Assembly (NCBI RefSeq): GCF_039538045.1
Contig: NZ_BAABBQ010000001.1
Span: 1,572,001 to 1,636,000 of the forward strand
DNA: 64,000 nucleotides
Source of the DNA: Sphingomonas swuensis
Lineage (GTDB): Bacteria; Pseudomonadota; Alphaproteobacteria; Sphingomonadales; Sphingomonadaceae
Reading direction: 5' to 3'
The notes beneath the pieces are model-generated. The model searched no databases. It was given only the letters and a program-made list of their open reading frames with translations, and was not told where the DNA came from. How positions within the stretch are numbered: the stretch's first letter is position 1; each line of letters begins with the position of its first letter. The position numbers were made by a program, and so were the translations under genes. Of the stretch, positions 23,696 to 31,942 are shown in pieces.

Positions 23696-26083
23696 TCATG
23701 CCGCGCGGATCGTCGGGCGGCGCTTGGGGATGGTGCCGAACGGCGGTTCGACAGCGGTGTGGGCGTCAAACGGGATCTCGGGCCGACCGAACAGGAAGCC
23801 CTGCAGCTGGCCGCAACCGAGTGCGACCATCAGCGCAGCCTGTTCCCCGGTCTCGATGCCCTCGGCAGTGACATCAAGGTCGAGCCCGCGGGCGAGCGTC
23901 AGGATCGATTCGACGATCGCCCTCTCGGCTGGACGTCCAGGGGCCGCGGCGGCGACGGTGAAGCTGCGGTCGATCTTGAGCGTGTTGAACTCACCGTTGG
24001 TGAGGCAGGCGTAGCTCGAATAGCCCATTCCGAAATCGTCGAGCACCAGCCGCACCCCTACCGCGCGAAGCTGGTCGAGCGTGGTCCGGGTGGTCGCGTC
24101 CCCGGCGAGGAAGATGCTTTCGGTCACTTCTAGTTCGAGCCGCCGCGCCTCGAGCCCGCTTGCGGCGAGGGCATGGATGACATGGCCAACCAGCGCTGGC
24201 CCAGCGGCGAGCTGCGCGCTCGAGACGTTAACCGCGACACGAGCGCCATCGACCCACCCTGCGGCTTCCCGACAAGCTTCGCGAAGCACCCAGTTGCCCA
24301 CCTGGCCGATCAGCCCGGCGTCCTCGATCACCGGAACGAACAGGTCGGGTGCGACCTCGCCGCGCACCGGGTGGGTCCAGCGCAACAGCGCCTCGCGGGC
24401 AATCACCTCGTGGCTGCGGGCGTGGACGATCGGCTGGTAGGCCAGGCTCAGTTCGCCGAGCTTGAGCGCCGAGCGAAGATCGCTTTCGAGCGCACGGTTG
24501 GCGGCCGCCTCCTCGGCCATTGCGCCCTCGAAGAAGAGGAAGCTGCCACGGCCGGCCTTTTTGGCGCTGTAGAGGGCAAGGTCGGCGCTTCGGGTAAGGC
24601 CTTCCTGCGTGATGCCGTCGAGAGGGGCGATGGCGATCCCGATGGTCGCCCCGATATTGAGTTCCGCGCCCGATATCCGATACGGCGCGGAGAGGACCAC
24701 GATCACCGCTTCGGCGAGGTTGGACAGGGTCTCCCGGTCGGTTGCGCCGGTCAGCACCAGTGCGAACTCGTCACCGCCGAGCCGGCCGACCTGGTGCGCC
24801 GGAGCGATCCGTTCGAGGCGCCGGGCCACCTCGCACAGCAGTTCGTCGCCGACCTCGTGGCCGAGCGTATCGTTGACCAGCTTGAAGCGGTCAAGATCGA
24901 CCAGCATCAGCGCGCAGCCCCCGCCCATCGGCCGGCCGCGGATCAGCGCCTCCTCCAGCAGTTCACGCACGAGCAAGCGATTGGCGAGACCTGTCATCGG
25001 GTCGTGGCGGGCCGCAGTGATGCTGTCGTGACCGGTCAGCCTCGAGAGGGTGATGTCGGACCCCACCCCGCGCCAGCAGGTCAGCCGCCCCGCTGCGTCG
25101 AACTGTGGCTTGCCCGACAGCAGCCACCAGGCCCGTCCGCCCTTCGCCGGGATGGCGAGGTCGCGGAACGAGCGGCTCGAGCGAAGGGAATCGAGGATGT
25201 TCCTCATCCCGGCCGAAACCGCGGACACGCTGTGATCCGGGTCGAGCAAGTCGATGATCGGGCGCCCGATCAAGTCCTGCGGCCGTTCGCCGATCGCCGC
25301 GGCGAGCCCGTCCGACAGATGGGCGACGGTAAGATTGGGGGCCAGCTCCCACAACCACTCGCTGCCCGAGGCGTCAAATTCGCGAAGCAGGTTTATGAGC
25401 TCGCCCTTCTCCTCGAGCTCGAGCGTCGCGGCGAGATGCCCTGCGAAATGGCGGACGTTCCACAAGATGGCGTAGGTCAGCAGCCCGGTGTAGATCGGCG
25501 TCAGGAAGAGCGCCGAGGACTGCTCCAGCTTCAGCATCGCGATCAGGCTGGATATCGCGACCATGGCGACGAACAGCAGCGCGGCGGGCGGCACGGTCGA
25601 CATGGTGACACTCGCCCCGCTCGCCATTCCGAACAGGATCAGGATCAGGGCGACCTGGGCGGCCGGCGAGACATGGTCGAACCAGAGGAACGCGGGCAGC
25701 ATCCACAGTAGGGTAAGCCCCCCGATCGGCCACATGATGGTGCGGATCGTCGGCGGCTTGGCCCGGGCATATTCGGGGTTCCGCCGCAGCCGCGCGAACC
25801 GGATCAGCCGGGCGGCAGATACTCCGGTGATCAGCCCCGACCAGAGCAGGACCTGAAGATTCGGCAGGTGCGACCACAGAGAGATCGCAAGGACGATAGC
25901 GGCGGCGACGTTGACCAGGATGGTCATCGGTATCATCCGGACCAGCGCATCGATCTGGCCCTGGCGAACCCGCTCCTGCACCCGGTTCTGCGGTGGATTG
26001 AGGAAGCACAGAGTCGCAAGGTCGATCGGCGCTTCGCGAGCGCTGCCCTGCCCTGCTGGCGTTCGTCCCTGCCCCTCAGCCAC
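23696..26083 (-). CDS. Membrane-bound PAS-GGDEF-EAL cyclic-di-GMP enzyme
   Basis: The product is 795 aa. Six predicted TM segments occupy about 50-210, a PAS-like domain about 235-355 (GSEWLWELAPNLTVAHLSDGL), GGDEF about 365-525 with intact GRLGGDEFAL near 435, and EAL about 540-785 with EALLRW near 562, NVSSAQL, LDDFGMGYSS and TAEGIETGEQ. Both active-site signatures look intact, so it may make or degrade c-di-GMP; bifunctional proteins often act mainly as phosphodiesterases. The start is GTG at 26083. C-di-GMP normally switches between motility and attachment, which suits a neighbourhood with Tad pili. Confidence 0.94.
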   Translation of the reverse strand: MAEGQGRTPAGQGSAREAPIDLATLCFLNPPQNRVQERVRQGQIDALVRMIPMTILVNVAAAIVLAISLWSHLPNLQVLLWSGLITGVSAARLIRFARLRRNPEYARAKPPTIRTIMWPIGGLTLLWMLPAFLWFDHVSPAAQVALILILFGMASGASVTMSTVPPAALLFVAMVAISSLIAMLKLEQSSALFLTPIYTGLLTYAILWNVRHFAGHLAATLELEEKGELINLLREFDASGSEWLWELAPNLTVAHLSDGLAAAIGERPQDLIGRPIIDLLDPDHSVSAVSAGMRNILDSLRSSRSFRDLAIPAKGGRAWWLLSGKPQFDAAGRLTCWRGVGSDITLSRLTGHDSITAARHDPMTGLANRLLVRELLEEALIRGRPMGGGCALMLVDLDRFKLVNDTLGHEVGDELLCEVARRLERIAPAHQVGRLGGDEFALVLTGATDRETLSNLAEAVIVVLSAPYRISGAELNIGATIGIAIAPLDGITQEGLTRSADLALYSAKKAGRGSFLFFEGAMAEEAAANRALESDLRSALKLGELSLAYQPIVHARSHEVIAREALLRWTHPVRGEVAPDLFVPVIEDAGLIGQVGNWVLREACREAAGWVDGARVAVNVSSAQLAAGPALVGHVIHALAASGLEARRLELEVTESIFLAGDATTRTTLDQLRAVGVRLVLDDFGMGYSSYACLTNGEFNTLKIDRSFTVAAAAPGRPAERAIVESILTLARGLDLDVTAEGIETGEQAALMVALGCGQLQGFLFGRPEIPFDAHTAVEPPFGTIPKRRPTIRAA

Positions 26084-26162
26084 GATCGGCGGTGTAGGGA
26101 AAAAGAAGCGAACGAACCTTAAACAATTGATCCGCTTTCGAATCTCATTTGTCCGCTTCGGA

Positions 26163-27764
26163 TTAATCGAGTGCCCTTCGAGAGGTTTCGGGCAGCCAGA
26201 CGGCGGTCACCACGAAAGCCATCGCGACGACTGCAATGGTGTACCACAGGCCGGCGAAGGCGTTGCCCGTGCTAACCACGATATACTGGCTGATGAATGG
26301 CAGGAATCCACCGAAGTAGCCGGTCCCGATGTGATAGGGCACGCTCATCGAAGTGTAGCGTATTCGCGCCGGGAAGAGCTCGACGAGGATCGCCGCAACC
26401 TGGCCGTAGGTCATCGCCGACAAGGCCACCATCGCCGCCACCGCGAGGATGATCTTCCAGCGCTGCTTGTCCGCGGGATCGACCCTGTCGGGATAGCCGG
26501 CCGCGGACAGCGCCGCGACATAGCCCTTCTCGTCAAAGCCTTCGATCCGGTCCTGCCCAACTCCGAGCGCCGCGCGGCCGCTCCCGGCTTCGCCATAGCT
26601 CCGCTCGTAGCTGATCCCACGCTTGGCCAGGAACGCCTGCGCCTTGCCGCAGTCCTGCGCCTGCTTGGGGGCGAACACGCTGTAGTCGCAGGAAGGATCG
26701 AGCGTCAGCGTGACCGGAGCGCTGGCGGTCGCCTTGGCAAGCGCCGGATTGGCGCCGTCGGCCATCAGGTGGAAGAGCGGGAAGAGCAGGAACAGGGTCA
26801 GCGCATAACCGGCGAGCAGCAGCTTCTTGCGCCCAACCCGGTCCGACAGCGCGCCGAAAGCGACGTAAAGCGGCGCCGCGAGCATCGCGCCTACAGCCAT
26901 GTAGAGCAGCGCCTCTTCCTCGGGCAGCCGAGCGGTGCCCTGGAGGAAGTAGAGGGTGCCGAACTGGCTAGTGTAATAGATGACGGTGAGGCCCGCTGAG
27001 ACACCGAAGAGGGCGACGAACACGCGCTTGAGGTTGCCGGGGTAGGTCAGGCTGTCCTTGAACGGGTTGCGGCTGGTCTGCCCCGCCTCCTTCATCGCCT
27101 TGAACACCGGGCTCTCGGAAAGCTTGAGGCGGATGTAGAGCGAGATGGCGAGCAGCCCGAGGCTGATCAGGAACGGCACCCGCCAGCCCCAGGCATCGAA
27201 CTGCTCCTGCGTCAGCGCGTGGCGGCAGGCGAGCACCACCACCAGGCAGAGGAGGAAGCCGCCGACCACGCTGACCTGGATCCAGCTGGTATACTGCCCG
27301 CGCTTGCCCGGCGGAGCATGTTCGGCGACGTAGATCGCCGCGCCGCCATACTCACCGCCGAGCGCCAGTCCCTGGAGCAGCCGCAAGCCGACCAGCAGCG
27401 CCGGCGCGAGCAGCCCCGCCGAGGCATAGGTCGGAAGCATGCCGATCGCCGCGGTGGCGCCGCCCATCAGCGTGATGGTGATGAGGAACGTGTATTTGCG
27501 CCCGATGCGGTCACCGAACCAGCCGAACAGCAGCGCGCCCAAGGGCCGCACCCCGAAACCCGCCCCGAACGCCGCAAGGCTGGCGAGCGTTGCGGCGGTG
27601 GGATTGTCGGCGGGGAAGAACAGCTTGCCGAGCAGCGCGGCAAGAATTCCGTAGAGGAAGAAGTCGTACCACTCGAACACGGTCCCGAGCGCGCTCGCGG
27701 TGATGACCAGCCGGTCGCGCTTGGCGTCGACGACATAGCCGTCGTTGATGGCAGTCGTAGCCAT
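26163..27764 (-). CDS. MHS-family (metabolite:H+ symporter) MFS transporter
   Basis: The product is 533 aa with 12 predicted TMs. The MHS signatures are GTVFEWYDFFLYG near residue 26, FGVRPLGALLFGWFGDRIGRK near 70 and LQGLALGGEYGGAAIYVAEHAP near 125. The family includes ProP and sugar-acid/dicarboxylate carriers. An extra ~100-residue hydrophilic segment between the eighth and ninth TMs (about 340-440) contains two Cys (SCDYSVFAPKQAQDCG) and makes the protein longer than the usual ~440 aa. The substrate cannot be read from sequence. It is separated from ilvE by repeat-bearing DNA. Confidence 0.9.
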   Translation of the reverse strand: MATTAINDGYVVDAKRDRLVITASALGTVFEWYDFFLYGILAALLGKLFFPADNPTAATLASLAAFGAGFGVRPLGALLFGWFGDRIGRKYTFLITITLMGGATAAIGMLPTYASAGLLAPALLVGLRLLQGLALGGEYGGAAIYVAEHAPPGKRGQYTSWIQVSVVGGFLLCLVVVLACRHALTQEQFDAWGWRVPFLISLGLLAISLYIRLKLSESPVFKAMKEAGQTSRNPFKDSLTYPGNLKRVFVALFGVSAGLTVIYYTSQFGTLYFLQGTARLPEEEALLYMAVGAMLAAPLYVAFGALSDRVGRKKLLLAGYALTLFLLFPLFHLMADGANPALAKATASAPVTLTLDPSCDYSVFAPKQAQDCGKAQAFLAKRGISYERSYGEAGSGRAALGVGQDRIEGFDEKGYVAALSAAGYPDRVDPADKQRWKIILAVAAMVALSAMTYGQVAAILVELFPARIRYTSMSVPYHIGTGYFGGFLPFISQYIVVSTGNAFAGLWYTIAVVAMAFVVTAVWLPETSRRALD

Positions 27765-27835
27765 GTTCGTGATGGTTCCTCCCCGACAGGAGGTTCTAGC
27801 GAGGGCGTCTGCAAGGGCAAGCGCACAAGCCGCCT

Positions 27836-27925
27836 CTCCCTTTCAGGGAGCAAGATCATGCCAAGCACGACGACGAGACGTGACGCCATCCCCTCCCGCT
27901 GCCTTTGGCAGATGCCCTCCCTGAG
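27836..27925. repeat. REP-like palindromes between ilvE and the MHS gene
   Basis: CTCCCTTTCAGGGAG (27836-27850) is a short hairpin, and CCCTCCCTGAGGGG (about 27915-27928) is a second one some 65 bases later. Together they resemble the paired palindromes often found between genes in alphaproteobacteria. No T-run follows either. Confidence 0.45.
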
Positions 27926-27943
27926 GGGAAAGCAGCGCGTCCT

Positions 27944-28816
27944 CTAGGCGAGGCGCCCGTTCACCAGGTCGTCGTAATCCTGCGCCAGCTGCTGCTGCAG
28001 AGCGCCGATCTCGAAGCGCCACGGGCCGGCCGACTGGACGAAGGTCACCTCGGCCGCCGAACCGGTCAGGAAGAAGCTCTCGAAGCTTTCCAACTCCTCC
28101 GGCCAGATCGCGCGCTCCTGCACCTCAATCCCGCGGCGGCGCGCGAGGTCGATCAGGGTGCGGCGGGTGATCCCGTCGAGGAAGCACTCAGGCTTCGGCG
28201 TGTGAATGACGCCGTCGCGAATGAAGAAGGCGTTGGCACCAGTCGCCTCGGCCACCTGCCCGCGAAAGTCGAACATGAGCGCGTCATCGAACCCGCCCGC
28301 GTCGGCCTTCGCCTTGGACATGGAGGCAATCATGTAGAGGCCCGAGGCCTTGCTGTGCACCGGCGCGGTATAAGGTGCGGGTCGGCGCCACTCGGCGATG
28401 TCGAGACGGATGCCCTTGGCGGCCTTCTCGGGCGGGTAATATTTGCCCCAGTTCCACGCCGCGATGGCGAGGTGCGGCTTGGTCCCGATCGGATTGACGC
28501 CCATGCTCTCCGACCCGCGCCAGGCCACCGGGCGCATGTAGGCGTCGGTCAAATTGTTGGCGCGCAGCACTTCCTCGCAGGCGGCGTCGATCTCTTCCGC
28601 GCTCCAGGGAATGGTGAAGCCGATCAGCTCGGCCGAGCGGCGCAGTCGCTCGCTATGATCGCGAAGCTTGAAGATCTTGCCGCCATAGGCGCGCTGCCCC
28701 TCGAACACGCTCGACGCATAATGAAGCGCGTGGGTGAGCACATGGACGTTCGCCTCGCGCCACGGCACCAGCTTGCCGTCCATCCAGATGAAACCGTCGC
28801 GATCGTCGAAGCTCAC
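27944..28816 (-). CDS. ilvE: Branched-chain amino acid aminotransferase
   Basis: PLP enzyme of fold type IV that interconverts valine, leucine and isoleucine with their keto acids, 290 aa. VFEGQRAYGGKIFKL, HSKASGLYMIASMSKA (PLP lysine in HSKASG, near residue 157), ALMFDFRGQVAEATGANAFF and FLTGSAAEVTFVQ are class-IV signatures. The GTG at 28816 was chosen because AGAGG sits 7 bases upstream, whereas the TTG two codons earlier has none. D-amino-acid transaminase is the alternative, but the length and EATGANAFF favour IlvE. Confidence 0.93.
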   Translation of the reverse strand: MSFDDRDGFIWMDGKLVPWREANVHVLTHALHYASSVFEGQRAYGGKIFKLRDHSERLRRSAELIGFTIPWSAEEIDAACEEVLRANNLTDAYMRPVAWRGSESMGVNPIGTKPHLAIAAWNWGKYYPPEKAAKGIRLDIAEWRRPAPYTAPVHSKASGLYMIASMSKAKADAGGFDDALMFDFRGQVAEATGANAFFIRDGVIHTPKPECFLDGITRRTLIDLARRRGIEVQERAIWPEELESFESFFLTGSAAEVTFVQSAGPWRFEIGALQQQLAQDYDDLVNGRLA

Positions 28817-28891
28817 GGGCAATCCTCTTATCTAGTACGAAGTCGCTTAGGCGGCGCTGGCCCCCTTCGCAACTCGGCCTGCCGTGGCGTC

Positions 28892-29686
28892 TCAGCCCTT
28901 GATCTCGGCGGCGAGTTCGGCCGAGCGGCGGGTCGCCGCGGCCAGCGTCCGGTCGATCAGGTCGCCAAGCTCGGGATCGAGCACCTTGAGCCCTGCCTCG
29001 GTCGTGCCGTTGGGGCTGGTCACCCGCCGCGCCAGCTCCTCCATCGGCTCGCCCGTCGCGGCCGCCAGCCAGGCCGAGCCGAGCACCGCCTCACGCGCCG
29101 CGGTCAGAGCCAGGCCTTGGTCGAGTCCCCTGCCCTCGCCCGCCGCCGCGAAGGCCGCGATGAAGCGCGCGACATAGGCCGGGGTCGAGCCGGCGACGAA
29201 GCCGATCGCGCCGAACTCCTCCTCGCTGGCGCACCATGGCGCGAAGCCGAGCATCGAGAACCAGGGCTGGAGTTCGGACTGCAGCGCCTGATCCTCGTGC
29301 GCAATTGTGTAGAGCGGGAGCACCCCGCGCCGTACCGCCACCGGCAAGTTGGGCATGACCCGAACGATCGCCCTAGCCCGCGGAAACAGGCCGGAGAGCG
29401 TCGCCGTGTCCGCACCGGCCAGCATCGAGATTACCGTCGTGCGCGACGTCACCCAGCGCGCCACCTCGGGCGCCAGCGCAGCCAATTGCTGCGGCTTGAA
29501 GCCGAGCACGATCCGCTCGGGCATCATGTTCGCCTCACCGATGGTACGGACGGTCCGGATCCCGGCCACCGGAGTGCCACTCGGGCGGACCGCGGTGAAA
29601 TTGGCCGGATCCTCGCCTGCCATCAGCCAGCCGGCGACCATTGCCGAACCCATGTTGCCGCAGCCGATGAAGAGGGTGTGGGTCAT
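28892..29686 (-). CDS. proC: Pyrroline-5-carboxylate reductase
   Basis: Last step of proline synthesis (P5C plus NAD(P)H to proline), 264 aa. The start ATG 29686 gives MTHTLFIGCGNMGSAMVAGWL, the Rossmann dinucleotide-binding motif. VRVMPNLPVAVRRGV and FVAGSTPAYVARFIAA follow, and the C-terminal VTSPNGTTEAGLKVL is the ProC signature. It is in line with the ybjN-ubiK group but separated by a repeat-containing 130-base gap, so it probably has its own promoter. Confidence 0.95.
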   Translation of the reverse strand: MTHTLFIGCGNMGSAMVAGWLMAGEDPANFTAVRPSGTPVAGIRTVRTIGEANMMPERIVLGFKPQQLAALAPEVARWVTSRTTVISMLAGADTATLSGLFPRARAIVRVMPNLPVAVRRGVLPLYTIAHEDQALQSELQPWFSMLGFAPWCASEEEFGAIGFVAGSTPAYVARFIAAFAAAGEGRGLDQGLALTAAREAVLGSAWLAAATGEPMEELARRVTSPNGTTEAGLKVLDPELGDLIDRTLAAATRRSAELAAEIKG

Positions 29687-29699
29687 ATCTTTCCTAGCT

Positions 29700-29739
29700 G
29701 CTCCCCTCTTGGGGGAGCTGTCACGAAGTGACTGAGGGG
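29700..29739. repeat. Dispersed palindromic repeat upstream of proC
   Basis: GCTCCCCTCTTGGGGGAGC (29700-29718) forms a 7-8-bp stem, followed by GTCACGAAGTGAC (29720-29732) and GAGGGGG. The order stem-GTCAC-GAA-GTGAC-G-rich is a familiar intergenic repeat in alphaproteobacteria. It lies only 14 bases upstream of proC, so it must be in the leader or promoter. Confidence 0.6.
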
Positions 29740-29815
29740 GTCTTGAATGAGCGCAAACCCCTGCGTCAGCGCTGCGCGCTGCCACCTTCCCTCGAGGGGA
29801 GGAGCGATGAAGTTC

Positions 29816-30337
29816 TCAGGCCTCGCCGGCGGTCTCGATCAGTGCCGCCGAGATCGCCTCGCTCGGACTCTTGCCGCCCCACAGCACGAATTGGAAGACC
29901 GGGTAGAAGCGCTCGCATTCCTCGAGCGCGGCCTCGGCGATCGCCTCCGCCTGCTCGAAGCTCAGCCCCTCGTCGCCGCCGTCGAGCAGCGCCGCATAGC
30001 GGAAGACGATGAGACCGCTATTCGACCAAAGCTCGAAATGACCGAGCCACAGCTGCTCGTTGACCAGCCCGAGCGTCTCGTAGATCGCGGCCTTCTTGTC
30101 GGCCGCGACCTTGACGTCGGGGAAGGCGAGGAACTGGAGCACTCCGTCGTCGGGGCGCCATACGCCGCGAAGCTCATATTGCGCCCAGCTGCCTGGCGCC
30201 GAGCCGACGATCTCGCCGTCGCCAGAGCGTTCGCACGGCCAGCCACGGGCTTCGAAATAGGCTTCGAGCACCTCGATCGGAGCGCCATCGTCACGCTCCT
30301 CCTCGCCATTGTCGTCTTCGCGGGCCAGATCGCTCAC
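29816..30337 (-). CDS. YbjN-domain protein
   Basis: The product is 173 aa and soluble. A central region (PIEVLEAYFEARGWPCER, then VLQFLAFPDVKV and LWLGHFELWSNSGLIVFRYAAL) matches the YbjN/secretion-chaperone-like fold. The start GTG overlaps the stop of the preceding gene (GTGA, 30334-30337), so it is translationally coupled to the UbiK-like gene. YbjN relatives behave as chaperones or regulators; no specific partner can be named. The acidic N-terminus (EDDNGEEERDDG) is probably disordered. Confidence 0.85.
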   Translation of the reverse strand: MSDLAREDDNGEEERDDGAPIEVLEAYFEARGWPCERSGDGEIVGSAPGSWAQYELRGVWRPDDGVLQFLAFPDVKVAADKKAAIYETLGLVNEQLWLGHFELWSNSGLIVFRYAALLDGGDEGLSFEQAEAIAEAALEECERFYPVFQFVLWGGKSPSEAISAALIETAGEA

Positions 30338-30648
30338 TCCTCGGGAGTCTCGATCCCCGTAACTCCGGCGGGCGGCGGCTTGACCTCGCCGCCGGCAGCC
30401 TTGCGCGACTTGCCGCCCTCGAGTGCCGCAAGCCGGACCTTCAGCTCCTCGACTTCCTCGCGCGCGGTAGCGGCCATCGCCTTGACCGCCTCGAACTCGT
30501 CACGGCTGACGAAGTCCATGCCGGCGACCCACTCCTTGGCCCGCTCGCGCATGCTGTCCTGCGCCTCGCGGGTCATCCCGGCGACGGTTCCCGCCGCCCC
30601 GTTCATGATCTTGACGAAGTCCTCGAAGAAGCGGTTCTGCGACTGCAT
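30334..30648 (-). CDS. ubiK: UbiK-like accessory factor (BMFP/YqiC family)
   Basis: The product is 104 aa. An amphipathic N-terminus (QNRFFEDFVKIMNGAAGTVAGM) and a coiled coil (SRDEFEAVKAMAATAREEVEELKVRLAALE, about 45-77) are followed by a Pro-rich tail. This matches the BMFP/UbiK family, trimeric membrane-fusogenic proteins that help aerobic ubiquinone synthesis in enterobacteria; the role here is by homology. GGGGGAT precedes the ATG. Operon: tspO upstream and ybjN-like downstream. Confidence 0.8.
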   Translation of the reverse strand: MQSQNRFFEDFVKIMNGAAGTVAGMTREAQDSMRERAKEWVAGMDFVSRDEFEAVKAMAATAREEVEELKVRLAALEGGKSRKAAGGEVKPPPAGVTGIETPEE

Positions 30649-30651
30649 AAA

Positions 30652-31206
30652 CTATCCCCCAGTGATGCCCAGCGGCGCATGGTCGGCGCCCGGGTTGAGC
30701 TTGCCCGTCTCATGGTTGAGGACGGTGGCAAGGCACAGCCACGCCAGATAGGGCACTAGAAGCAGCGCCGCCACCCGATTCAGCGGCCAGAAGGCGATAA
30801 TCGTGGCGGTCACTAGCACGTCCATCCCGAGGATGAGCAGGAACGCCCAGTCGATGTAGCCGGCACCGAAAAAGACCGGCGACCAGGCGAAGTTGAGCGC
30901 GAGCTGCACCGCGAACAGCGTCAGCGCCAACCGCCGCTGCGGCGAGCGCGGCAGCGCCAGGATCAGCGCCAAGGCGATGCCCATGAAGGTGTAGAGCGTG
31001 GTCCAGACCACGCCGAAAGCCCAGCCTGGCGGCTGGATGCTCGGCTTTTCGAGCGGCACGTACCAGCCGTTCGAGAAGCCGCTATTCGAGAGGTAGCCGA
31101 TCGCCGACCCTGCGATGACGATCGCGGGAACGGTGACCAGCGCGATCTTCCACCAGTTGCGGCGGGGTCGCGGACGTCGGTCGAGATCGTCAGCCAGGGT
31201 CGCCAT
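30652..31206 (-). CDS. tspO: TspO/MBR-family membrane protein
   Basis: The product is 184 aa with five TMs. TSPO signatures are YVPLEKPSIQPPGWAFGVVWTTLYTFMGIAL (Pro/Trp-rich loop) and LNFAWSPVFFGAGYIDWAF. TspO binds tetrapyrroles and modulates pigment and stress responses in alphaproteobacteria. The ATG at 31206 overlaps the end of tlyA by 17 bases. The extra ~25-residue basic N-terminus ([15 protein letters not shown]) is cytoplasmic. The precise ligand is unknown. Confidence 0.92.
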   Translation of the reverse strand: MATLADDLDRRPRPRRNWWKIALVTVPAIVIAGSAIGYLSNSGFSNGWYVPLEKPSIQPPGWAFGVVWTTLYTFMGIALALILALPRSPQRRLALTLFAVQLALNFAWSPVFFGAGYIDWAFLLILGMDVLVTATIIAFWPLNRVAALLLVPYLAWLCLATVLNHETGKLNPGADHAPLGITGG

Positions 31207-31942
31207 CGTTATCCTCTTTCCGTGCAGCCAGCAGGAACTCGACATTGCCCTCGGGTCCGGTGATCGGGCTACGCGTCGCGCCGACAATGCTCCACCCGCG
31301 CGAAGCGATCCATTGCTCGGCCTCGGCGACCACCCGGGCATGGACGGCTTCGTCGCGAACCACCCCGCCCTTGCCGACCTCGGACCGGCCTGCCTCGAAT
31401 TGCGGCTTGACCAGCAGCACGGCATGACCACTAGGGCGGACAAACCCGACCGCCTTGTCGAGCACCTTGGCGAGCGCGATGAAGCTCGCGTCACACACCA
31501 GCAGATCGATGGGTTCGGGAATCTGTTCGGTCGTCAGGTGTCGCGCGTTGGTCTGCTCATGCACCACGACTCGCTCATCCTGCCTCAGCTTCCAGGCGAG
31601 CTGGTTGGTCCCGACGTCGACCGCAAAGACCTTTGTCGCTCCACGGCTCAGCAGCACGTCCGTGAAGCCGCCCGTCGAGGAGCCGACATCGAGACAGGTC
31701 ATGCCGGTCGGATCGATGCCATACTCGTCGAGACCATGGACGAGCTTCAGCCCGCCGCGCGACACCCAGGGATGGTCCTTGCCGCGCACTTCAAGCGGGG
31801 CATCGGCGCCAATTGTCTCGCCGGCCTTGGCGACCTTGCGCTCGCCGGCGAACACCACTCCCGCCATGATCAGTGCCTGCGCCCGGCTGCGGCTCTCGAC
31901 GAGTCCGCGATCGACGAGCGCCTGGTCGACCCGCTGCTTCAG
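31190..31942 (-). CDS. tlyA: TlyA-type rRNA 2'-O-ribose methyltransferase
   Basis: SAM-dependent enzyme that methylates cytidine in 16S/23S rRNA. A N-terminal S4 domain (residues 1-60; [21 protein letters not shown]) is followed by FtsJ-type methyltransferase motifs: [28 protein letters not shown] (motif I), [16 protein letters not shown] and [20 protein letters not shown]. The S4 domain is only complete if translation begins at CTG 31942, whose CTGA overlaps the dxs stop; the first ATG (31867) would remove most of it. Length 250 aa then fits the family. Upstream of the CTG the frame meets a stop within 6 codons. Confidence 0.88.
   Translation of the reverse strand: MKQRVDQALVDRGLVESRSRAQALIMAGVVFAGERKVAKAGETIGADAPLEVRGKDHPWVSRGGLKLVHGLDEYGIDPTGMTCLDVGSSTGGFTDVLLSRGATKVFAVDVGTNQLAWKLRQDERVVVHEQTNARHLTTEQIPEPIDLLVCDASFIALAKVLDKAVGFVRPSGHAVLLVKPQFEAGRSEVGKGGVVRDEAVHARVVAEAEQWIASRGWSIVGATRSPITGPEGNVEFLLAARKEDNDGDPG

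Noticed and set aside
31190..31867. tlyA starting at ATG 31867
   Set aside because: It would delete the S4 RNA-binding domain that is open in frame just upstream.
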